From Cloeon dipterum (lineage: Eukaryota; Arthropoda; Insecta; Ephemeroptera; Baetidae): a DNA stretch of 64,000 nucleotides. Both the position numbers and the translations under genes were made by a program. Each line of letters opens with the position of its first letter. Within the stretch, counting starts at the first letter, position 1. Below, in pieces: positions 48,105 to 57,912 of the stretch. Below the pieces are notes generated by a model. It did no database searches. It was not told the DNA's origin and saw only the letters and a list, made by a program, of their open reading frames with translations. The DNA is taken from positions 19,830,501-19,894,500 of the forward strand of contig NC_088787.1 in the NCBI RefSeq assembly GCF_949628265.1, in the 5' to 3' direction.

Positions 48105-51100
48105 ATGTTTTGGGGTAAGTTTCGTATTCTCAACGAACCTTTTAGCCGGCATGATGCCGGCATGATGCATGGGTCTCGCGCAGCATGGCGGGAGAATGCA
48201 TAGTCTCATTGCTATGTTGATCCCTCGCCATTTTGCCGACGATTCGGCTGCAATTTTGGCCGATTGCATTCTTACATTCAGGCTAGATGCCCGATCCATC
48301 GCTCGCTTTCTTGGCGACTCGAGACGACGCTATCATGGCTGAAAATGCGACACGCAAACCACGTGTCGTGTCTACAGACGGCATGCGGAGAATTACATTC
48401 TAGAAATTTTTTCGCAGGACTAGCTTTGGAGTCCGGCAAGAAGTATGCCCAGAAGGTGGCTCGCGCGTTTCACATATCCATGGCTGCATTGGATCTGCGA
48501 GTCGCAACAGGTATGAAGTTTATTTTTTATTTTATTTTTTCTTAGAAAATTTATGTCATAACTTTATTTATTTTAATTTCGGCAGATGAAGAAGTGTCCG
48601 TTATTATGATAGTGGACAACAGGGAGTTTGTTCTTTGCAGCCTGACGAGGAAGAATCACATTCTGCAACAGCCGCTTGACCTGAACTTCATTGAAGGCGA
48701 AGACATTGCTTTGTCTCTTAGGGGAAAGGGCGCAGTCAATCTGACTGGTTACATCATACCTGAGGACTATGTTATCCCAAAACAATTTCAGGATAGTGAA
48801 GAGGAGGAGGAGGAGGAGGGTGGGCATTATTTTAGTTAACATGGAAACCCAGCAAACGTAATGGGTAGTTCTGAGTTAGGATTGTTACTTTTAGTGTACC
48901 TTCTGTTTGATGCGGGCATGAGGGGGCACATGGGGTGACAAACCTAACTCTGACCTACCTTATGAAAGGTCATGCATGATAAGCGTGTTTTATTTTTAAG
49001 AAATCAAAAAATATCCATTTGGCACTATTTAAAGATCAATTTTTTAAATTTAATTTAATATTATTGCACAATGTTTATCAACGTTCAAAATCTTAGGTGA
49101 TTTAAGTTCATAAAAATTAATAACTTCACCAGTTGCATAAGCCCTTATTGTTTGAAGTCTGCAACAGATGGCGTCACCGCAGACTTGCGTAATAAATTTA
49201 ATTTAAGGCACTTACGCTGTAATTTCGGACTCAATCCTACTACTGTGCATTCTTCCATTTATGTGTTTTCTTTTGACGTGCTTACAACTAAAATCAGTCC
49301 AGCCATTTGCCACCTTGGAATTTTTTTCTAAAAATAGTCATGATTCTGTGGTTGCTGGCTTAACCGATTTAGGGTTTCAGCACGTATAAAAGAAAAAAGT
49401 TTAAGAAGTGAAGAATGCATAGTGACAGGATTGAATCTGAAATCGCAGCGGATGTGCCTTAAAATGAAGTAAATTACGAAGTTATACGATGGCGCTATCT
49501 GTTGGCGACTTCAAACACTAAGGGCTTATACAACTGGTGTACTACATGAAAAACTGAATTTAAATGTTTATGAATTTTATTTCGCCTATTTTATCTTTTT
49601 CTGAATACAAACAACAAATTTCTTGAGCTTTAGTACAAAGTTTGTCAATATATTGAACATTCAATTTTCATTTTGGGAATATATAAAAAAAGGCTTCATC
49701 CTTGTTGTTCTTGGAATTCGTCATTTTAATTCTCGACTATAGTTTTGGAGCTAGCCTCAACTGCCTCATGAATGGGACCTACTGGTTAACGTCAAAACTA
49801 TTGTCGAGAATGAAAACGACGAATTTAAAGAACAAGGACGAAGCCTGTTTTTATTCCCAACATGAACACAACCGAGTGGTCGCCTTTTTAAAAAATTAAA
49901 TTTTCATTTTGATTATGTTCTAACATAATACCATATCAGTTCAATTGTTTGTACGTAAATATCTGTAAACTATGACAAAACTAAACGTTTCCCGTGTTTT
50001 ATAATTTTGAACATGTGATTCGTCTAATGACAAATAGGAAAATTTTTAATTTTGTTAATTTTCAGAGGAAGCTCCTCCATTGATATCCATTGCTGATAAG
50101 AAGAGGAAGGTTGAGGGTTCGTTAGGAAACTCAAATAAGAAGCTAAAGACTCTGAAAGCCATTTCAATCTCGAACTGCGATGATGATGATGATGACAATG
50201 CCGACGATGAGACTGAATCTGAGGATGACATGATGAACACACAGGCTGAAGATAGTGACGAGGATGACAGCGAGGAAGATCCCAATGGAGAGGAGGAAGA
50301 AGGTTTGTGTTTATTGCAAATAAACTAGAAGGATTTTTAAAAATTAATATTTCTGCAGACTCTGATGAGGATGAAAACGAGGAGAGCGATAATGATGAAA
50401 TGGAGTCTGACGGTGATGACAGTGAGGAATCCGAGGTGCAGGTTCCGCAGCCTTCAAAGAAGCAGCTGAAGCTGCAACAGAAGAATAACCAAGCCCAGAA
50501 ACAGCTCAAGTCTCCCAAGGCTCCGGAGCAGAAAACTCCCAACAAGGCTCAGGAGAGAAAAACCCCCAACAAGGCTCAGGAGCAGAAAACTCCCAACAAG
50601 GCAACTAATGTATGTCCATGTCGGAATTCTTTACCACCGACTTCTGAATTTTTAATACTATTCACAGGGTGCAGCCACTCCCAAGGAGCAGCAGTCTGGC
50701 AAGAAGGGAGAGAAGCAGACTCCAAAGCAGACTCCCAAAGGTAAAAAGAAGGGAAAGAAAAGTTTTTAAGTATAGATGATGACCTGACTAGATTGCGCCC
50801 AATGCCTCTCCTATCATTGTGCTCTCCAAATCCATGTGTCTTTTCTTGATCTTATAATTTTTGTGCCAAAATAAATAGTACCAAATTCAGTAATTTTGCT
50901 TTGTTATTTTTCACTTCAGAAAATTTTCTGTTGTGTGCTGGTTTCTGACTGGCAGGAATCCGTCCTTGGGGCTGTGATAGATTTTATTTTAGCTTGTTGA
51001 TCGTAGCCAGATTGTTAAGTTGGAAATTCGGAATGAACAAATTAGATTAATTCTCGGTGAAGCAAAACTTACCTGGAGGGACTTTGATGTTGCTTGCCCC

Positions 51101-52499
51101 CATCTTGTAAATAGTCTGCTTCTGCACTAAGCCCCTTTAATTCTTCAATACATATCTTGTGAGCGAGTAAAGAAACTCAAATGTCCGTCTCTGTTCAGCT
51201 ACAACAGAAGAGAAAAAAGCCGTGACGCCTGGAACTAAAAAGTCACTGACCGGCGGTGTGATCATTGAGGACCTGGTCATCGGCAATGGTCCTGTAGCCT
51301 CGGCCGGCAAGAACGTACGTCTGATTTTCAATTTTAGACATAAAACAAAGAATTCATAAAATTATGCGTTGTCTCACGTAGGTTGCAGTGTACTACATTG
51401 GCAGGAACAAGCAAACCAACAAGGTGTTTGACTCAACTCAAAGCGGCCCTGCTTTCAAGTTCCGCATTGGCAAAGGTGACGTCATTAAGGGCTGGGACAT
51501 AGGCGTCCCGGGCATGAGGGTTGGTGGCAAGCGCAGGATCATCTGCCCACCTCACACGGCGTAAGTTTTTGTTATTTTTCCGATTCCAATGTATAAAATT
51601 TTAATGAAAATCTCTTAAGAAATTTCAAAAATTTAATTTGTAAAATAATCAAGTTTTTCCAAAAATATTCATCCAGTCCCCGGAACTCGAAACATGCTAG
51701 GTTGAAAACTTTGAACTAGTCGTCTACATAATGAAACGAACACGTTTAATTGAGGCGAAAAAGGCTTTGTTTTATCATAAAAAGCGTGAAAAAGTAAAAA
51801 GTCGCAGAACAAATGCATTGCTCCTCCCTCCCATGAGAACCCCATGTTAAATGCTACTTCTTGAAGATTGGTTACCATTCTGCTACCTCTGAGCGACAAC
51901 TGATTGTTTGGTGTCAACTTGCAGCTTAAGAGTTGGTCTATTGCCTATACTTGCAGAAACCTTGAAAAAGTATCGATTTGATCGTGGAAGTTACGACGCA
52001 AGTTGATTTAATTCTCTGCTCTGCGTGATTTCATTCGCAATTAAATCAATTTAAATGAATTTTTAAATGTGTTTTTGCAATTGTAAATTAATATATACCA
52101 ACATTTAAACTGCAAAAAAGTGACTCCAAAATGGGATTTCCGCCTGTATTTTACTAGGATTTTTTAACATGGGATCTTATGGGTGGATAAAGGCGTTAGA
52201 CGACTTATTTTATTCTCATTAAGGTCTCTAATTTTACCAACATTCTTTTTGGGTTGGTTGAATCAGTAATAAAATTCTTCCACCCGTTAATGATAAGCAT
52301 CTTTTACACAGAAAATATTTTATTTATCAAATCTTTGTACACCAAAAATAACATATGTATTTATTTTTATTAGTTGAAAATTACAGGTAATCACACTTTG
52401 ATTCTCATGTTTCACAGGTATGGCAACCGAGGTTCTCCACCGGCCATTCCTCCCCACTCGACGCTTGTGTTTGACATCGAGTTGAAGAACGTTTCCTAA
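48105..52499 (+). CDS. FKBP39: FKBP39/FKBP46-type nuclear peptidyl-prolyl isomerase with nucleoplasmin domain
   Basis: Nine exons (48105-48114, 48418-48510, 48586-48819, 50066-50302, 50359-50609, 50668-50740, 51199-51314, 51382-51560, 52418-52499) sum to 425 codons. Residues about 1-100 form the nucleoplasmin-like domain (MFWGLALESGKKYAQ, ARAFHISMAALDLRV, GKGAVNLTGYIIPEDY). Acidic runs and Lys-rich stretches follow, then three 9-residue repeats of the type KAQEQKTPN. The C-terminal FKBP domain (about 310-424) shows VIIEDLVIG, VAVYYIGR, KVFDSTQSGPAFKFRIGKG, VIKGWDIGVPGMRVGGKRR and HSTLVFDIELKNVS. It should be a nuclear prolyl isomerase and histone chaperone, as in fly FKBP39 and moth FKBP46. 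The FKBP pocket Tyr, Phe-Asp, Val-Ile, Trp and C-terminal Phe are present. A readable stop behind exon 6 may give a short form. AATAAA lies at 52626-52631. It is convergent with the MXRA7-like gene. Confidence 0.95.
49129..49537. repeat. Foldback MITE-like element M1, copy a
   Basis: It begins CCAGTTGCATAAGCCCTTAT and ends TAAGGGCTTATACAACTGG. The arms are nearly the whole element: words such as TTTGAAGTCTGCAACAGATG, TTAAGGCACTTACGCTG and TCAATCCTACTACTGTGCAT have inverted partners. Arms are about 180-200 nt around a short centre. It is non-coding. A relative lies in the exu intron at 56844-57298. Confidence 0.75.
49686..49855. repeat. Near-perfect hairpin element M2 in FKBP39 intron 3
   Basis: The left arm (about 49688-49747) reads AAAAGGCTTCATCCTTGTTG then TTCTTGGAATTCGTCATTTT and AATTCTCGACTATAGTTTTG. 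The right arm (about 49794-49853) is its inverse with few mismatches. The stem is about 60 nt and the loop about 47 nt. It is most likely a small MITE; a hairpin RNA from the spliced intron is a less likely alternative. Confidence 0.65.
50668..50880 (+). promoter_or_regulatory. Possible alternative last exon and intronic polyadenylation site of FKBP39
   Basis: If the donor at 50741 is not used, exon 6 reads on through GKKKGKKSF to TAA at 50767-50769. A clear AATAAA follows at 50870-50875. The product would have the nucleoplasmin domain, acidic tracts, repeats and a basic tail, but no FKBP domain. The signals are plain in the sequence; use of the site is inference. Confidence 0.45.
50741..51198 (+). 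other. FKBP39 intron 6
   Basis: Apart from the short-form stop and the polyadenylation signal described separately, this 458-bp intron shows no element. It ends with the acceptor CTCTGTTCAG before the FKBP-domain exon. Confidence 0.5.
51561..52417 (+). other. FKBP39 intron 8
   Basis: An 857-bp AT-rich intron within the FKBP domain. I see no repeat, small RNA or coding segment in it. Confidence 0.5.
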
Positions 52500-52697
52500 A
52501 ATCTAAATCACCATCAAAATCTCCACACAGACCAGATGAATTATTTTTTCTCATTTTAAACAGCATTTACTACGATTAGATTACATCAGGTCGTAGTCAT
52601 TCACACGTATTCCTGACGCAGCAGAAATAAAATTTCTGCCACACTTTGATAAATTGTAAGAAAGACACAAATCTGCCATTTCGAGGTGTTGTGGAGG

Positions 52698-54153
52698 TTA
52701 GCTTCTGTAGAGTCGCAGCTGATCTTGGAGTTCTTCCTTGCTGCCGACCATAAACTTTTCCTCCTGTTGCCTCAGCAGCTCCCAGATGGCGGTCAGTTGC
52801 TCCTCCTGCACCCTGAATATTCATTGTAAAAACACGTGACTAATTCAATAAAGGTCATACTTTTTCTCAAGATTCTTCTGTTCTTCTGTGTCGTCCGCGC
52901 CCAGACTCTTAAGCAGAACGTTGTGCTGCGCAGCTTTGATTTTACCAAGGGCGCCACCGAATTCTCCTTTGATGTACGGCGACTCTATCGTATCAGCCTG
53001 TGGGAAATATATTATATTTTATAAGAGACAACTAGATTAGGGTAAATTCAAAGAATCAAAAGGTAAATTCCTTGAGGTACATGTTGCAATATTTTTAATT
53101 TATTTAATAATTTGAAATTTAAAATTTTGTCCCCAAACGAATTCATTTTAAATTAACTTGCTGAACGTAAATTATTAGTGGAATAGGATAAAATCGGCCC
53201 GTTTGCATGAATGCAATTTTTTAATTAAACTGAATTAAAAAATGTACAGAACTAACAGTTAACGTTTAAAAACCCTTTAAGTATTTATTAAATTTCTTTA
53301 CATTGCACTGATACTTAAACGAATTTATAAATTACATTGCGATTTCAATATAGCAATTTATTTAAATAAATGATGATAATAGGAGGAATTTTTCCATTTT
53401 TGGTTAAAATGAAACATATTTAGTATTTGAAATATAGACAATTATAAATTATTTTAAGAAATATTCTTTTTAGGATACAAAAACTTCGTACACTCTAAAT
53501 TTACACCTAATAAAAAATTATTAAATTAAATTGCAAAATTAATTTCTGAACGAAAATTGTCAAAATTAGGCTTGACAGCAGTGACCTCCAGTCCCTGTTT
53601 GCATCTCATTTTTGTGTGAAATAGTGTGGCACCCTTGAAATTTTTACATGTTCGTAAAATTAGACTAAAAATTCATACAAGTGAATTAATCTGAATTTGA
53701 ACCCGCCTTCTTATTCGATTTTAAAAAAAGTTTGAAACAGCAATATATCCAAGCTATTAAGTATTTTTTTGTTACTTCATTTGCTACACATGCTTCACAA
53801 GCAATTTTGTCACCCAAACATTTTTTCTTTGGATAATTAAATTTTATGCTTTCTATTAGTTTGATTTTCCACTGTGCAACGACTCTATTTCAAATAAAAA
53901 TAGAAAATTTGGGTTATCCCGAGTAGCAGATCATTTTGGGAAATAATTTCGCTACCTTATCATTGTTGTCGGAAGACTCTTCTTGTTCATTTTTGGCGTC
54001 TGAATGCTTTCTTTTGGCTTTGATCTGCAAGGTGTCTGCTGCATCCTGGTAATAATGTGCAGCGAAAAGCGCTACTATCGCCAGCAATACAGAGAACGTG
54101 TAAAACGTCGAAAGATTGTCTAGGTAAACAGGAAAAGTGTCCGACCAAGACAT
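52698..54153 (-). CDS. Small single-pass membrane protein, MXRA7-like
   Basis: Three minus-strand exons, 53956-54153, 52861-52997 and 52698-52812, give 149 residues. An N-terminal membrane segment at about residues 16-35 (FYTFSVLLAIVALFAAHYY) is followed by a charged linker with KAKRKHSD and then a helical, probably coiled-coil C-terminus (VQEEQLTAIWELLRQQEEKF, EELQDQLRLYRS). The layout and the QL-x-AI-x-x-LL pattern near the end recall MXRA7 (matrix-remodelling-associated protein 7), whose molecular role is poorly known. The name rests on this pattern from memory, so family membership is tentative, while the gene itself is well supported by frame and splice sites. It is convergent with FKBP39, with stops 199 bp apart. 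Confidence 0.65.
52998..53955 (-). other. Intron 1 of the MXRA7-like gene
   Basis: A 958-bp, strongly AT-rich intron. No repeat or gene was recognised. Confidence 0.5.
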
Positions 54154-54435
54154 TGTTGTGTCGGCAGTGCAGCTGATTTTATACTAAGAGGCCAAGCAGT
54201 CGGTGCGCCTGCGTCAAATTATTCAGCGTGGGGCGGCAGAATAATTAGGGAAAGAACGGGTTTAGCACACAGACTCAGGGTTTTATTTCCGAAAACAAGT
54301 GGCAAAATATAAAGATCTCTGCGTCAATATGGCGGGCAAGGGCACTTGCGCCGCGACAAAACAACAGTTAAACTATTATAGGTTAACAACAGAGTTTCCG
54401 TTTTGCTCCACAAGAGCGGATTCGGAGAGAGGAGG

Positions 54436-57400
54436 TTAGACAGCGGCGATGGCGGTGGTGGCTGAGGGCACGCTGATGGCGACGGGCGGTGTGGTGGCAC
54501 CGTCGTCGCTGATCGGTGAGCCAGGTTGGCTCTCAGAGTTGTTGCGGCCCGAGGTGACTGACGAGCCAGAGGTCTTCTTGTTGCTGTTGCGGCGGCGGAA
54601 GAAGCGGCGGCCGCCGCCTTGGCCCTGCTGCTGCTTTTGTCCGTTACCGTTTCCGTTGCCAGCAGAGTTGGGCAGCGGATCAGGCTTGAACTGGCCCTTG
54701 TACTCGGGGTCAAAGTGCAGCGCGAACACGTGCTTCAGCTCGTCAATCTCGCGCGCGTGCTCCTTATCCATTGTGCAGCGCAGCACCTCGTGGATAGCCT
54801 CCATGCCACCCTTGTCATGGATCTCGGTGAGGATTCCGTAGTCGATGTTCGAGTGCGCCAACAGCCGCAGCAGGATGAAGCTGCGCTGGCGGTCGTTGCG
54901 GTTGCTCCGCATCTTGCTGAACAGAGGCAGCAGCGACTCCTCGCGCTTCCGGAAGTTGCGGATCTCGTCCGTCTCCAGCTCAACACCATCCATGTCGAGC
55001 GAGTACGGACGCAGCTTCTGCGACACCTGTTCTGGTGTCAATGTCTCATCGCCTGCAAACAACAGAACAGAAAAACAATGAACACCTCAAGCAATCTATG
55101 CAAATTTTAAATTCGATTTTAAATCCAAAACATAAAATGTAGCGAACATTTTAAAAAATGATTGAAGACACAGGTAACAGGACGATTTCAGTTAAAGCGT
55201 CAAGCAAAATGCAACAAATCTCACCAGTGATCAGTTTATACCAAGTTTATTTTCGTGTAAAGAGCAGAAAGGTCAAAATTTCCATTTTAGCAAATATTTT
55301 GGGACATTTTCTTACAAAAATTGAGAACATCAGAACATGAAATCTCCTCCCTGGTTGAATTTAAATGATTGTGGATTCTTTCAATCAGAACTAAGAAACA
55401 TGAATTTTTCCATTTTTGCAAATGTGACTGCCAAATCTTGGTTTCTTAAAGTCAGAATCACAAAACCTTACACCAATGGAATCACATTGACATTCCTTAA
55501 TTAACTGAGGGTTTTGAGAAGTTCAAATGGGGCTCGACCTAAACCTACAATGATAACATATAAACCCACTTGAAAATGAGAAAATATCATGTGCGGGAAT
55601 TTATATAAATACACCATGATATGAATTAAAAATCAACCTATAACTTTTGGAAACAGGTATGGGGTTGTTTATTTGGTGTGAACTTAGGACGGTTTAAATT
55701 ATTTTTAGACTGGCGAGGGAGAATGGATATTGCAGGACAATTTTGCAAATAGTATGAATTTTTCATAATTTGCCAGTTGATTCCAAATATTTGGCAGCGA
55801 CTTGATTGTTTTTCAATTTCAAAATTGAATTTATCAAAATAAATATTGAGCACCACATGATGCATTTTTAATTGAGTTCTCACCTGCCAAAGAACTCCTT
55901 TTGAAAGAGGGTTTGGACTTCAAAAAAAATGATAATTGCTTATAAAAAACCAATAAGTGTATAGAAGATTAACCACTATGAACTATAACCTCGACTGATG
56001 ACCTCAAATAAGGCGCTAATTTCAAATCTAACGCACATCTTAATTGCACTACAAGGAGGTAAGATAATATGGAGTTCATAAATATTTCAAAAATGTGTCG
56101 CAAACTTCGCAAAAATTGTTACAAAAGTTATATTTTTATTTCAAATCTAACGAGAAAAATTAGCTCGAATTGAGCCTAAACCACCATCTAAATGATATAT
56201 AAAGTATTACTAATTTGCCTGATTGGATTAAGTTGGTATTTCATCTTCGGAAGGAAATGCTAAAAATTACATTACACGAAAGGTAAAGGAATTTCAAGAA
56301 TTCTGTCTCTGTTAAGATTCCAACAAAGAAACGAAATAGTTAACGTACCAGTGCCACTCTCGGCATTCTCCATCTGGAAGATTTTGGCGACGAGAAGGTA
56401 GGCGGTCTTGGCCCTGTCAGAGAGGTCAAGCGGGTCGTCGCCCTCCTTGGTCAGCAGTGAGGTGGCCAGCGTGCGCAGGGACAGCGAGCGGCCCGGCTTG
56501 GCGCACTTCTCCTCTGCGATGGCGTAACTGTTAGCAAAGCCAACAACCAGCTCGCAGAACTCTTCGCGCAGCTGGAAGCGGCTGACCACGTCGAGCAGCA
56601 GCGAGCTGAAGAACTTGCGCGAGTCGTGCGCCAACAGGATCAGCCCCTCCGAATCGCCCTTCATGCAGCGCAGGTAGCTGATGAAGTCCACCAGCGCCAT
56701 GTAGTCAGACTTGGTATCCAACACCTACAACGAGATGATTTTTAACACTCCGATTCAAAATTTCATGAGACTGAGGAATGATTGGAATGACTTTCAAGAT
56801 GTTAGCGATTAAAATGAACGTGGCATACAAAATTCAACGGACTCACTAGTTGCGCAAGCTGCAAATAGATGGCACTAGCGGCAACTTTAAATTTTAAGGC
56901 ACTTCCGCTGTGATATATCACACTAAATCCTGATACTTCTATGCATTCTTCACATAAAATGAATTTTTGTATGTGTTTGAGACAAAAATCAGTCCAGCTA
57001 ATCGCCAAAGAAAATTCAGTTAAAGTATGGCAGACTCACCATTTTCGCCCAACTCACACTTCTCGCTGATCGGAAAGAGTGAGTCCCCCATATTATACTT
57101 TGAAAATGTTTTATCTTTTCTACGGCGATTGGTTGGACCGTTTCTTGATTTCAGCACAGCAAACATATATTCATTTTAAGCGGGGAATGCACAGCGACAG
57201 GATTAAGTGTGAAATCTCGGAGCGGAAGCCTTAAAATCTAATGCAACTGCTGGCGCCATCTACTGGCGGCTTTTGACACTGCGGGTTTTTGCAACTGGAA
57301 AATTTGATTAAAAAAATTTGAAGTGAATGAAAAAATTCTAAAATTTCAAGATTTGCAGTTAAGTCCATTAAGTTTTACCCAGGAAAAAGAATAAGAAGTC

Positions 57401-57912
57401 ATGATTTTGGATGTTTCAGAATTTTTATAAAATTTCCCCCTCTCCAAAAAATCAGCAATTTTAATATTAATTTTTTTTAAAAATTCGTAAGATTCAGCGA
57501 TTTTTTCACATTCTCACCCTATTGTTGCGGACGTCCTTGAGCACCCTGTAACGGCCGTTGGAGATGATGCGCAGACTGTAGCGTCTGCAGGCACCCAGCG
57601 AAAGGTTGTTGTACGGCATGATGTGCTGTGAGAAGGAGATGTCTTCAACCGGGCTGTACGCCGTGATGCTGCACAGGTCATCGGACAGGCTCGACCCCGT
57701 TGTCATGATGTCGTAAGTCACCAACTTGAAATTGCCATCGACAGGCACGAAGAATCTCGTGTCAGCAGGCAGCATTTTTCTCGTGTCGGTCGTCTGCAAT
57801 AATTACATAATAATATTCATACATTATACAACGTCATTACATCGTAAAATAAGAAATTTGAAAAAAAAATCGTCTGGAAAGTGCGGAAATGCGGGAAATT
57901 TGCACTCACCAT
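54436..57912 (-). CDS. exu: Exuperantia (maternal mRNA localisation factor)
   Basis: Four minus-strand coding exons, 57910-57912 (only the ATG), 57518-57793, 56349-56724 and 54436-55052, sum to 424 codons. The N-terminal exonuclease-like domain shows FKLVTYDIMTTGSSLSDDL and SQHIMPYNNLSLGACRRYSL, closely matching fly Exu (VDIDTTG..., EQYIMPYMNL). The usual DxE of the exonuclease motif is D-I-M here, so it is probably inactive, as known for fly Exu. A SAM-like helical region follows (ERYSKM-type KMRSNRNDRQRSFILLRLLA). The basic, Gly/Asn/Ser-rich tail (GGGRRFFRRRNSNKK) ends TTPPVAISVPS, recalling the fly end. In flies Exu dimers bind RNA and localise bicoid mRNA in the oocyte; many insects without bicoid have the gene. 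Minus-strand AATAAA is at 54282-54287. Confidence 0.9.
55053..56348 (-). other. exu intron 3
   Basis: A 1.3-kb AT-rich intron between the SAM-like and C-terminal exons. It contains no recognisable element; the short ORFs in it are AT-rich chance frames. Confidence 0.5.
56844..57298. repeat. Foldback MITE-like element M1, copy b, with a small nested insertion (exu intron 2)
   Basis: The right end TTTTTGCAACTGG and left end AGTTGCGCAAGC, together with AGATGGCACTAG/GGCGCCATCTACTGGCG, TTTTAAGGCACTTCCGCTG/ CGGAAGCCTTAAAATC and ATGCATTCTTCAC, tie it to copy a at 49129-49537. The arms pair up to about 57018 and 57112. The middle, about 57024-57108, has its own inverted ends (AAAGTATGGCAGACTCACC and GTGAGTCCCCCATATTATAC), as if a second small element had inserted. 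Part of that centre recurs at 37040-37070. Confidence 0.65.

Larger units (their letters stand above)
48820..50065 (+). other. FKBP39 intron 3, holding two foldback elements
   Basis: The 1.25-kb intron lies between the nucleoplasmin domain and the acidic region. It contains the foldback M1 copy a (49129-49537) and the hairpin M2 (49686-49855), both listed separately. The remaining sequence is AT-rich and shows nothing else. Confidence 0.6.

Noticed and set aside
50024-50545. 173-codon minus-strand ORF rich in Ser and Cys
   Set aside because: It is the exact complement of the acidic D/E codons of FKBP39 exons 4-5; poly-Ser reading opposite poly-Asp/Glu is a known shadow.
54449-55110. Plus-strand ORFs of 130 and 163 codons
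   Set aside because: They lie opposite the last exu exon and show no family features; the minus-strand frame matches exu throughout.
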